A stretch of 11,051 nt of DNA from JBAVQS01 sp049694275. Its GTDB lineage: Bacteria; Chloroflexota; Anaerolineae; UBA4142; SHND01. The position numbers and the translations under genes were made by a program. The notes beneath the pieces were generated by a model. The model had not been told where the DNA came from. It saw only the letters and a program-made list of their open reading frames with translations, and ran no database searches. This document shows, piece by piece, positions 1 through 5,522 of this stretch (positions are counted from its first letter, which is position 1; each line of letters opens with the position of its first letter). The stretch covers positions 1 through 11,051 of the forward strand of contig JBAVQS010000323.1 in the NCBI GenBank assembly GCA_049694275.1, read 5' to 3'.

Positions 1-2
1 CC

Positions 3-107
3 GCAGCAAGCGGCGGGCGCGCTGACGTCGTCTTGCCAGTTGCTGAGTTGTACCGAAAGGTCTCATACTGCACATTATCGCACATCCGAGAGCCTTCCGG
101 ACATTAA
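3..107 (+). CDS. possible 3' end of a CheB-like gene, 5' truncated by window edge
   Basis: An open frame runs in from the left edge and stops at TAA 105-107. It encodes 34 residues that include ADVVLPVAELYRK. This resembles the C-terminus of CheB-type protein-glutamate methylesterases, where a Gly/Ala-rich stretch is followed by A-D-x-V-L-P-L-x-E-(L/I). The last 16 residues or so do not resemble that family and may be read past a rearrangement point. Two other + frames were examined: one is closed early and the other is open to 111 with no recognisable content. With only 34 residues the assignment is weak, and the frame could be non-coding. Its stop is directly adjacent to the stop of the opposite-strand glycosyltransferase remnant. 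Confidence 0.22.
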   Translation, partial: AASGGRADVVLPVAELYRKVSYCTLSHIREPSGH

Positions 108-326
108 TTAATCAAAACTCTGTAACAGCCGGTTCTGCGGAGAATACAACCGCTCCATTTCAAGCGGGTCCGCAGGATCGAATGGCCCAACAAGGACCGT
201 GCGGCGAACGATGCGGTTATAAGCCGGCTCGGAGAGGATGCCGTCGAGCACACGGCCCATTCCTCCCACAGATGCGCCAGCCTCGTGCGTGGCATGGACA
301 ACCAGGTCCAACTCCGGGGACAACAT
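108..326 (-). pseudogene. truncated N-terminus of a glycogen/starch-synthase-like glycosyltransferase
   Basis: This 72-codon reading frame has an ATG at 324-326 preceded by GGAG five bases upstream, and ends at a TAA at 108-110. The product contains HATHEAGASVGGMGRVLDG at about residues 11-29. That fits the N-terminal Rossmann domain of GT5/GT4-like glucan synthases, whose members carry a nucleotide-sugar-binding K/S-V-G-G-L/M-G-x-V motif near the start. It continues with YNRIVRRTVLVGPFDPADP, also typical of these proteins. Complete family members have roughly 400 to 600 residues, so about 85 to 90 percent is missing. No continuation was recognised in any frame between 107 and 1, which suggests a deletion or rearrangement rather than a single frameshift. 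The remnant keeps its promoter and ribosome binding site, so a short peptide may still be made. A real small protein derived from the domain cannot be excluded. Confidence 0.55.
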
Positions 327-358
327 GAATTCTCCGAATCAGGCAGAATAGCAAACCA

Positions 359-387
359 ATCTTATGGTTTCTCTGCCGGATTGTCAA
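359..387 (-). promoter_or_regulatory. sigma-70-type promoter of the glycosyltransferase remnant
   Basis: On the minus strand a perfect TTGACA (-35, plus-strand positions 382-387) is followed after 17 bases by TAAGAT (-10, positions 359-364). Transcription would begin near 352, giving a leader of about 26 bases to the ATG at 326. The consensus -35 and ideal spacing make this a convincing promoter. It is divergent from the leader promoter at 428-455. Confidence 0.55.
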
Positions 388-427
388 CGTTCCCCCTCCC
401 TTCATTTCTCCATTTATCGTATCTCAC

Positions 428-455
428 TTGACAAGCCAAAAGAAATAGATAAAAT
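428..455 (+). promoter_or_regulatory. strong sigma-70-type promoter for the leader RNA and cysteine operon
   Basis: A perfect TTGACA (428-433) is followed after 16 bases by TAAAAT (450-455, five of six matches to TATAAT). The surrounding tract is AT-rich, unlike its GC-rich neighbourhood. Transcription would start around 461-463, nearly 290 bases before the first start codon of the operon at 751. No second promoter was seen between the terminator (697) and 751, so this promoter probably drives the downstream genes through the leader. Confidence 0.65.
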
Positions 456-461
456 ATGCTT

Positions 462-697
462 CATTACTATGGCTGGTCAATCAACTCGTTCACAAACCTC
501 TTGCAAATCCTTCATACTGTGTTGCTCCTGTCCGGGGCGGGGACTCGTTCACCGCGTCTGGCAGGTACGGTACAAGACAGCCAGCCGCCAGGTGTAATCG
601 CCGATTCGGCGTGAACGGTCCCCGCTTGTTCAGATATGAGCGGGGGCGCTACCAGAGAGCTCAATGAGCCCGGGGTGCTTCCCGGGCTCTATTTTTT
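462..697 (+). promoter_or_regulatory. structured 5' leader RNA with competing stems, probable attenuator or riboswitch-like element
   Basis: The untranslated stretch between the promoter and the deacetylase gene is rich in self-complementarity. Positions 537-544 pair with 618-625 (8 bp) and the helix continues after one bulged T with 546-552 pairing 611-617 (7 bp). Inside this helix are small hairpins: 558-562 with 580-584, and 599-603 with 607-611 (the latter competes with its inner end). The 3' arm can instead pair downstream as 618-626 with 639-647 (9 bp including one G-U, 12-base loop). The two folds exclude each other. The motif ACTCGTTCAC occurs twice (484-493 and 543-552), so GTGAACG at 611-617 has two possible partners. 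An intrinsic terminator follows. This layout is typical of cis-regulatory RNA, but the T-box, SAM, TPP, FMN, cobalamin and glycine signatures I looked for are absent. An independent small RNA is the alternative. Confidence 0.5.
666..697 (+). terminator. intrinsic terminator inside the leader of the cysteine operon
   Basis: GAGCCCGGG (666-674) and CCCGGGCTC (681-689) form a perfect 9-bp GC-rich stem around a six-base loop, followed by A-rich/T-rich spacing and six T residues (692-697). It is a textbook rho-independent terminator. It lies 54 bases before the ATG at 751, so it must be read through or prevented from forming for the operon to be expressed from the 428-455 promoter. It also argues against the in-frame upstream ATG at 664, whose codons would lie within the stem. 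Confidence 0.85.
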
Positions 698-750
698 GCC
701 TGTCCCCGCTCACTCGATTCTGCTCTGATCTTGTCCGCGGAGATGATTGG

Positions 751-1659
751 ATGAATACCGAACCGACCCTACAGACACACCACTATCCCACATCACAACC
801 TAAAGCGAAACTGCAAAACATACCAGGACATGCTCTGGAAGCCTGCCGAGGAATCCATCGCCCCCTGCGGCTCCTCTGCGTGTTGGCGCATCCTGACGAC
901 GAGTCGCTCGCCATCGGCGGCACGCTCGCACGCTATGCGCAGGAAGGGACCGAAACGTATTTACTGATGGGAACGCGTGGCGAGCGAGGCTGGTTGGGGG
1001 ATCCGGCGCATCGCCCTGGGCTGGATGCGTTGGGCCATACCCGCGAGGCGGAGCTCCGCGCGGCCGCCCACGTTCTGGGCCTCCGCGAAGTCAACTGGCT
1101 CGGCTATGTGGACGGCGAGGTGGACCAGGCCGATCCGAATCAGATGATTGCCCGCATCGTTCTACATCTTCGTCGCCTGCGTCCCGACGTCGTCATCACC
1201 TTTGACCCCAATGGGATGTACGGCCATCCCGACCATATCGCCATCTCACAGTTCACCGCAGCCGCCATCCTCTGCGCCGCCGATCCGGGCTATGGGCCGG
1301 TGGGACTTGTACCGCACCGCGCAAGCAAGTTCTATTATCGGGTCCATACGCCTGACGAACTGGCCGCCTACCAGCATATCTTTGGAGACCTGCGGATGTC
1401 AATCGACGGTGTCGAGCGGAGTGCAGCGGGATGGCAGGGCTGGGCCATTACAACCCGCATCCACACGGCACCTTACTGGCGTACGATCTGGGAAGCCATC
1501 GCTTGCCACCGCACCCAAGTCCACGTTCAGCCCGCCGTACAACGGCTTTACCGGCGACAGCGCAATGGCGCACTAGCCTATGAGGGTTACTATCGAGTTT
1601 TTAGCACTGTCAATGGAGGACGGCAGGTCGAGGCTGACCTGTTCGAAGGATTACGTTAG
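751..1659 (+). CDS. LmbE/PIG-L family zinc-dependent deacetylase
   Basis: This 302-residue protein belongs to the PIG-L/LmbE deacetylase family, which removes acetyl groups from N-acetylglucosaminyl conjugates. Members include MshB and Mca of mycothiol metabolism and the BshB enzymes of bacillithiol synthesis. The family metal-binding motif AHPDDE is at residues 46-51 and the second motif HPDH at 159-162 within FDPNGMYGHPDH. Thus His47, Asp50 and a His of HPDH are the likely zinc ligands, with Asp49 as probable base. The first 38 residues are a family-atypical, poorly conserved-looking extension. The start at 751 is chosen because GGAG (739-742) lies eight bases upstream, while an ATG at 664 would begin inside a terminator. 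It is followed after 63 bases by cysK. Location beside cysteine genes suggests thiol metabolism, either synthesis of a sugar-linked thiol or mercapturate-type detoxification. The substrate cannot be read from sequence. Confidence 0.9.
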   Translation: MNTEPTLQTHHYPTSQPKAKLQNIPGHALEACRGIHRPLRLLCVLAHPDDESLAIGGTLARYAQEGTETYLLMGTRGERGWLGDPAHRPGLDALGHTREAELRAAAHVLGLREVNWLGYVDGEVDQADPNQMIARIVLHLRRLRPDVVITFDPNGMYGHPDHIAISQFTAAAILCAADPGYGPVGLVPHRASKFYYRVHTPDELAAYQHIFGDLRMSIDGVERSAAGWQGWAITTRIHTAPYWRTIWEAIACHRTQVHVQPAVQRLYRRQRNGALAYEGYYRVFSTVNGGRQVEADLFEGLR

Positions 1660-1722
1660 TCTTATATTTCCGGTGCAAACACTGGACCGATTAAGAACGT
1701 ATCAACGGAGGAGGATTATTCC

Positions 1723-2664
1723 ATGAAAATCTATAACGATGTGACTGAACTAATTGGTAATACCCCGCTCGTGCGCCTGCGCCGCCTGACCCAGGAATCG
1801 GGCGCGCTCGCCGATGTCGTGGCCAAGTTGGAATTTTACAATCCTGCCCACAGCGTCAAAGACCGCATCGGCGCAGCCATGATTGACGCTGCGGAAAAGG
1901 CCGGACTGATCGGCCCTGGCAGTGTCATCGTGGAGCCCACCAGCGGGAATACGGGCATTGCGCTCGCCATGGTCTGCGCGGCGCGCGGGTACAAATGCAC
2001 CATCTTTATGCCCGAAACCATGTCGAAAGAACGCCGTATGCTCCTGCGCGCTTACGGGGCAGAGCTCATTCTCACCCCTGGACCGGAAGGGATGAATGGC
2101 GCCATCAAACGCGCGGAAGAGTTGGTTGCCTCGGATCCCAAAAAGTATTTCATCCCGCAGCAGTTTAAGAATCCCGCCAATCCCGAGATTCATCGCACGA
2201 CGACCGCCGAAGAGATCTGGAAAGATACGGATGGGAAGGTGGATATTCTCGTTTCAGGCGTCGGCACCGGCGGGACGATTACCGGCGTGAGCGAGGTCAT
2301 CAAGGCGCGCAAGCCCGGCTTTAAAGCCATCGCCGTCGAACCCGATGCATCGCCTGTCCTCTCCGGCGGGCAAAAAGGGCCTCACCCGATTCAGGGCATC
2401 GGCGCCGGTTTTGTCCCGGATGTGCTCAATACCCAGATTTATGATGAGGTGATCCGCGTCAAGAACGACGATGCGTTTGAAACCGCGCGACGGATGGCTA
2501 AAGAAGAGGGACTCCTCGTCGGCATCTCGTCGGGTGCAGCAGTCTGGGCTGCGCTCCAGGTTGCTAGCCGCCCCGAGAACAAGGGCAAGCTCATTGTCGT
2601 CATCATCCCGTCCTTTGGCGAGCGATATCTCTCCACCGCCCTGTTCGCCAATCTCGCGGATTAA
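1723..2664 (+). CDS. cysK: cysteine synthase (O-acetylserine sulfhydrylase)
   Basis: The 313-residue product is a full-length PLP-dependent O-acetylserine (thiol)-lyase, which converts O-acetylserine and sulfide to cysteine in the cytoplasm. Visible signatures are the PLP-lysine region NPAHSVKDRIG (Lys46), the substrate-binding loop TSGNTG (73-78), the phosphate-binding GTGGT (181-185) and the PLP-ring-nitrogen contact region SSGA (269-272). Length matches CysK rather than longer cystathionine beta-synthases. No C-terminal CBS domains are present. The ATG at 1723 is preceded by a strong GGAGGAGG (1707-1714) eight bases upstream, stronger than that of its neighbours. It sits directly upstream of cysE, which makes its substrate. 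Whether it is a CysK or CysM-like isoform is not settled by sequence alone, but the overall motif set favours CysK. Confidence 0.95.
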   Translation: MKIYNDVTELIGNTPLVRLRRLTQESGALADVVAKLEFYNPAHSVKDRIGAAMIDAAEKAGLIGPGSVIVEPTSGNTGIALAMVCAARGYKCTIFMPETMSKERRMLLRAYGAELILTPGPEGMNGAIKRAEELVASDPKKYFIPQQFKNPANPEIHRTTTAEEIWKDTDGKVDILVSGVGTGGTITGVSEVIKARKPGFKAIAVEPDASPVLSGGQKGPHPIQGIGAGFVPDVLNTQIYDEVIRVKNDDAFETARRMAKEEGLLVGISSGAAVWAALQVASRPENKGKLIVVIIPSFGERYLSTALFANLAD

Positions 2665-2684
2665 TTGGATAGTCGGTTAGTTGA

Positions 2685-2734
2685 CTGGTCGAATAGTGCC
2701 TAGTCGAATCTCAACTTGCGCACTATTCGACTAG
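2685..2734 (+). repeat. intercistronic inverted repeat between cysK and cysE
   Basis: GTCGAATAGTGC (2688-2699) is the exact reverse complement of GCACTATTCGAC (2720-2731), and the arms extend with CTG/TAG to 15 pairs including one G-U. The 20-base loop begins with another copy of the arm sequence (CTAGTCGAAT, 2700-2709, beside CTGGTCGAAT at 2685-2694). Further GACTAG/TAGTCGG-like pieces flank it (2670-2675, 2744-2749). The RNA could fold in at least two ways. It lacks a T-run, so it is not an intrinsic terminator. It could stabilise the cysK message, tune cysE expression, or be a small dispersed repeat. Confidence 0.75.
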
Positions 2735-2764
2735 AATGCTCGCTGACTAGATTGGGAGATTAGA

Positions 2765-3520
2765 ATGGCTCGAGAAATTTCGACTCGTATGGCCGATTAC
2801 CCCGCCGGGGTCTCTTTGTTTTCTTCGATTCGAGATGATATTAGCTCTGTCCTCGAACGGGACCCGGCGGCGCGTTCCTGGGTCGAGGTCGCGCTCCTCT
2901 ATCCCGGCCTGCACGCCATCTGGGGCTACCGGCTCGCGCACTGGCTGTGGAATCACAATTTCAAGCTGCTTGGCCGCTGGATGTCACAGCTCTTTCGCAC
3001 CCTCACCGGCGTCGAGATTCACCCTGGCGCCAGGATCGGCCCGCGCTTTTTCATCGACCACGGCATGGGGGTCGTCATTGGCGAGACGGCCGAGGTAGGC
3101 GCCAACGTCACGCTCTATCACCAGGTGACACTGGGCGGCACCAGCCTGGAAAAGGGCAAACGCCATCCGACCCTGCACGATAATGTGGTCGTGGGGACCG
3201 GCGCCAAGATTCTCGGCGCCATCGAGATTGGCGAGAACAGCCGCATCGGAGCGAACGCCGTTGTCGTCAAGCCTATCCCGGCTAACTCGGTCGTCGTCGG
3301 CGTCCCCGGCCAGATCATTGCGCGCAGCCGGCCGCGCACCGAGCACGACCGCCCGGACCTGAATCACAACCAGTTACCGGACCTGGTGGGTGTGACGCTG
3401 ACGTCACTCATGGAACGCGTCGATGCGCTTGAAGAACAGGTGAATCACCATTCCAGCAATATTCCGCATCCCGCCCTGCCCACGGCCCAGGTCTGGCATG
3501 GCGAGGATTTTGCAATCTAA
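2765..3520 (+). CDS. cysE: serine O-acetyltransferase, EpsC/CysE type
   Basis: This 251-residue enzyme transfers acetyl from acetyl-CoA to serine, giving the O-acetylserine used by CysK. A helical N-terminal part (about 20-80, including YPGLHAIWGYRLAHWLW) precedes a left-handed beta-helix of hexapeptide repeats (about 82-185). Catalytic-region signatures are EIHPGA (84-89), FIDHGMGVVIGETAEVG (His99), YHQVTLGGT (118-126) and KRHPTL (132-137), then VVGVPGQII. A C-terminal segment contains a short amphipathic helix (SLMERVDALEEQV, 214-226) and ends in GEDFAI. The terminal Ile preceded by acidic and aromatic residues matches the tail by which CysE enzymes insert into the CysK active site. The ATG at 2765 has GGGAG (2754-2758) six bases upstream. 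It lies 100 bases after cysK, across an inverted repeat, and is probably cotranscribed. No frameshift or missing key residue was seen. Confidence 0.94.
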   Translation: MAREISTRMADYPAGVSLFSSIRDDISSVLERDPAARSWVEVALLYPGLHAIWGYRLAHWLWNHNFKLLGRWMSQLFRTLTGVEIHPGARIGPRFFIDHGMGVVIGETAEVGANVTLYHQVTLGGTSLEKGKRHPTLHDNVVVGTGAKILGAIEIGENSRIGANAVVVKPIPANSVVVGVPGQIIARSRPRTEHDRPDLNHNQLPDLVGVTLTSLMERVDALEEQVNHHSSNIPHPALPTAQVWHGEDFAI

Positions 3521-3530
3521 CTCATACCAT

Positions 3531-3570
3531 CGTCATTCCAAGGGGGCATCAATTGCACCTGAGGAATCTC
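3531..3570. repeat. possible degenerate intergenic repeat (CGTCATTCC...GAGGAATCTC)
   Basis: Within the 74-base gap between cysE and the DUF4395 gene, CGTCATTCC (3531-3539) faces GAGGAATCTC (3561-3570). The ends have the form of a common short palindromic intergenic repeat found in many bacterial genomes, in which CGTCATTCC and GGAATCT enclose a short centre. The copy here is imperfect, so chance similarity is possible. Confidence 0.25.
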
Positions 3571-3594
3571 TGGCTCTATGATAAGGGGGAGAAT

Positions 3595-4050
3595 ATGAAT
3601 AACCGGATCGTGGATCATTCGGCGTTGCGCACCAACCAGACATTCATCATCGGGTTTCTGGCGCTTGCCTTTATTCTCAATCTGCCGTGGCTTGTCGCCT
3701 TTGTCGCGGCGGTCATGCTCATCGGCGCCGCGCTGCCCAACGTAGCCCTGTTCAAAGCGGTCTATGTCTATATTCTCAAACCGCGCGGGCTCGTCAAACC
3801 GGATGCACGTCCCGATAATCCCGAGCCGCACCTGTTTGCGCAGGGCGTCGGCGGCGCCTTTCTTGCAGCGGCAACCATCGCGTTCGCTTTCAACGCGGCC
3901 CTGATCGGCTGGGCCTTGACCTGGATCGTCATTGCGCTGGCGTCGCTCAACCTGTTCGCGGGGATTTGCGTCGGCTGCATGATGTATTACTGGTTCAATC
4001 GCCTGGGCTTGCCCGGATTTAGCCGCGCGCCGATTCGGGAGCAGCCTTGA
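3595..4050 (+). CDS. DUF4395 family four-helix membrane protein with CxxC
   Basis: The 151-residue product matches the DUF4395 family in its start (VDHSALRTNQTFII) and in its pattern of about four hydrophobic segments (roughly 17-33, 34-52, 82-103 and 104-130). Its function is not established. The last helix carries CVGC (125-128) followed by MMYYWFNRLG, a conserved Cys pair in this family that would lie near the membrane face and could be redox active. The ATG at 3595 is chosen over one at 3553 because AAGGGGGAG (3583-3591) precedes it at good spacing and the extra 14 residues are not family-like. Its stop TGA overlaps the ATG of the thioredoxin gene, so the two are translationally coupled. 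By context it may be the membrane partner of that thioredoxin, for instance relaying electrons or thiols across the membrane. That is inference. Confidence 0.85.
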   Translation: MNNRIVDHSALRTNQTFIIGFLALAFILNLPWLVAFVAAVMLIGAALPNVALFKAVYVYILKPRGLVKPDARPDNPEPHLFAQGVGGAFLAAATIAFAFNAALIGWALTWIVIALASLNLFAGICVGCMMYYWFNRLGLPGFSRAPIREQP

Positions 4051-4478
4051 TGCTCGAACGCGCCCTGATCGCAGCCGTCCTCGTCGGCGCCGGAGTTATC
4101 GCCTATCGCGTCCTGCTCATGACTCAGCAGCGACGCGCCGCGACCGGCTCGCGGGCGCTGGCGACGACCGCGGCGCGCCCCGCGCTTTTGGTGTTCACCA
4201 GTCCGACCTGCGCGCCCTGCAAGCTGCAACAACTTCCCATCATCGATCGACTCTTACCGGAATGGGGCGAGCGCGTCGAGTTGCGCATTGTCGACGTCAC
4301 CGTCGAGCCGGATACGGCCAGCCAGTTTGGCATCTGGTCGCTCCCGACCACGATTGTGCTCGATTCGTCCCAACAGGTCATTGCGATCAACCAGGGCGTC
4401 GCGAGCGAAAAGAAACTGCGCACGCAAATACAAGGCGCACTGGAACCCAGTGCGCCGGATCAAACCTTTTCGATTTAG
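4050..4478 (+). CDS. membrane-anchored thioredoxin-fold protein
   Basis: This 142-residue protein begins with one hydrophobic anchor (about residues 5-24, LERALIAAVLVGAGVIAYRV) followed by a basic stretch (QQRRAATGSR) and a thioredoxin domain. It has the active-site motif CAPC (54-57) in FTSPTCAPCKLQQLPIIDRL and the conserved cis-Pro (Pro99) in WSLPTTIVLD. The CAPC dipeptide differs from the CGPC of classical thioredoxins, implying a different redox potential. The basic residues after the anchor would by the positive-inside rule favour a cytoplasmic domain, although similar small anchored thioredoxins are often extracytoplasmic; topology is therefore open. The ATG at 4050 overlaps the upstream TGA (TGATG), with GGGAG (4037-4041) upstream; a TTG at 4047 is possible but less likely. 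It is the last gene of the + strand set and meets a minus-strand gene eight bases beyond its stop. Confidence 0.88.
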   Translation: MLERALIAAVLVGAGVIAYRVLLMTQQRRAATGSRALATTAARPALLVFTSPTCAPCKLQQLPIIDRLLPEWGERVELRIVDVTVEPDTASQFGIWSLPTTIVLDSSQQVIAINQGVASEKKLRTQIQGALEPSAPDQTFSI

Positions 4479-4486
4479 AATCGCCC

Positions 4487-5356
4487 TTAGATTTCCACGC
4501 GGTCCACAAGTGATTCCACGGCCGGCGGACCATCGGGTGAGGAATCTGCGCCATGAACTGGCGGCGGTTCAGAAAGCACATTCTGCTCAGGGCCGAGAAA
4601 GAGCCGCAGGGTTCCGATGGACAGATTGACGCGCATATCAAGCAACGGGGTTTTGCCGTTGATCGCGGCGGGCGTCCAGTAGCTCCCCTCGAGATTGACC
4701 AGGCTTTCGGCCGCTTGTACATTGCCGATGGTCTTATCCGTCGCAATTTTGGCAGCGATCGCCTCGGGGAGCGCGATTTCGACGAGCGCCATGCCGGTTG
4801 CGATTCGGACGAGCGCCTCGCGCTGCAATTGCTCCCCAAAATCGAGCCGGTAGGTCGCCGCGCCCCCTTCCATTACCATCTCGACCAAGTTCGCATTCGC
4901 CAGGTTCCGCACCTCGACAACGCCCGCGCCAACCGAGAGTGAGAACAACACAAGCGGCTGTGGATTCGGCGCCGAAAAGGTGAGCGCATAACGGCTCGCG
5001 CCCTCCCGTACATACAGGCGCGAGATGGGAAGCCCTCCCAGATCGATCTGGACCTCGCTGGCGCCGCTCTCGATCGTGAGCCAGTATGGCCTGCCCTTGC
5101 CAAGAGCGAGGTCGAGCGTAGTCAACCCCTGGAAACCACCCGACAGTTCGATAGGGCTCAATTCTTGCGTGAGACGCGTTTCGCCCCCTACCGTATTCAC
5201 CTTGATGGGGAGGATACCGGCGGGATCGATATAGCTGCCCTTTACCCATGGCGCATCCTCACCGGGGTGGATGATAAGATGGCAAGCGCCGACCGATATT
5301 TTCAGATGCCGGTCACTGGATTCGGGAAAGGGAATTTCAAATTCGGTCGTGGTCAC
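4487..5356 (-). CDS. beta-rich protein, possible toast-rack (LiaF/DUF4097-like) domain
   Basis: I do not recognise a specific family for this 289-residue protein. It has no signal peptide or membrane segment and is dominated by short alternating beta-strands with recurring G-x-(L/V)-x-(L/V/I) turns. Examples are GGFQGLTTLDLALGKG (73-88), SGASEVQIDLGGLPI (97-111) and a final LLDMRVNLSIGTLRL (238-252). Such strand-turn repeats ending in a I-x-V-x-x-S-x-G-x-(L/V)-x-(L/I) signature are typical of toast-rack beta-helical domains in LiaF-like and DUF4097 proteins. This is an inference from pattern. A Pro/Ser-rich tail (263-278) follows. The start is GTG (5354-5356), with AAGGAG (5363-5368 on the other strand) at ideal spacing. 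Transcription probably begins near 5471 from its own extended -10 promoter. It converges on the thioredoxin gene with only eight bases between stops and no terminator visible. Confidence 0.8.
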   Translation of the reverse strand: MTTTEFEIPFPESSDRHLKISVGACHLIIHPGEDAPWVKGSYIDPAGILPIKVNTVGGETRLTQELSPIELSGGFQGLTTLDLALGKGRPYWLTIESGASEVQIDLGGLPISRLYVREGASRYALTFSAPNPQPLVLFSLSVGAGVVEVRNLANANLVEMVMEGGAATYRLDFGEQLQREALVRIATGMALVEIALPEAIAAKIATDKTIGNVQAAESLVNLEGSYWTPAAINGKTPLLDMRVNLSIGTLRLFLGPEQNVLSEPPPVHGADSSPDGPPAVESLVDRVEI

Positions 5357-5394
5357 AGGCTGCTCCTTGGATCAGCCAGAGGCCCCATCGCTAG

Positions 5395-5415
5395 AGTGTA
5401 TCGTGTATTTACACT
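5395..5415. promoter_or_regulatory. operator-like cluster of GTGTA half-sites
   Basis: Three half-sites lie seven bases apart centre to centre: GTGTA (5396-5400), GTGTA (5403-5407) and the inverted TACAC (5410-5414). The second and third form GTGTA-TT-TACAC, and the outer pair forms AGTGTA...TACACT. The site is in the untranslated leader of the toast-rack gene, about 40 bases upstream of its start, so a bound repressor could block elongation. It could also be an RNA hairpin. No regulator gene is present nearby. Confidence 0.35.
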
Positions 5416-5477
5416 AGCACAAAAGACCAGCAGCCACGTCGGATCGGCTACAAGCCCTTTGTCACCTGACTGGCGCC

Positions 5478-5507
5478 ATTATATCATACTTGAGCGCGCT
5501 CGCAGAA
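5478..5507 (-). promoter_or_regulatory. extended -10 promoter of the toast-rack gene
   Basis: On the minus strand TGATATAAT (plus positions 5478-5486) is a perfect TATAAT preceded by TGN. The -35 region (about 5502-5507, TTCTGC) is poor, which is normal for extended -10 promoters. Transcription would start near 5471, leaving a leader of about 115 bases before the GTG start at 5356. Confidence 0.6.
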
Positions 5508-5522
5508 AGAGAGTCGCCGTGG

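Noticed and set aside
364..597. A 77-codon open frame in the leader region
   Set aside because: It overlaps the promoter and structured RNA, has unusual Ser/Cys-rich composition, no ribosome binding site and no recognisable protein features.
537..625. tRNA-like or tmRNA-like fold from the terminal 8-bp stem
   Set aside because: No T-loop (TTCRANNC), no anticodon arm and no CCA-bearing acceptor; the helix continues inward in a way not compatible with a tRNA.
462..697. Cysteine-specific T-box riboswitch
   Set aside because: The conserved T-box sequence (GGTGGNACCGCG-like with TGGA for tRNA-Cys) is absent; GGCGCTACCAGAG at 645-657 is only a loose resemblance, and no convincing Stem I was seen.
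664..750. Upstream in-frame ATG that would extend the deacetylase by 29 residues
   Set aside because: It lies at the base of the intrinsic terminator, has no ribosome binding site, and the added residues resemble no family member. The ATG at 751 has GGAG at good spacing.
4124..4839. Several open frames of 70-150 codons opposite or out of frame with the thioredoxin and toast-rack genes
   Set aside because: They are Arg/Ser/Pro-rich shadow frames of GC-rich genes, without ribosome binding sites or recognisable domains.
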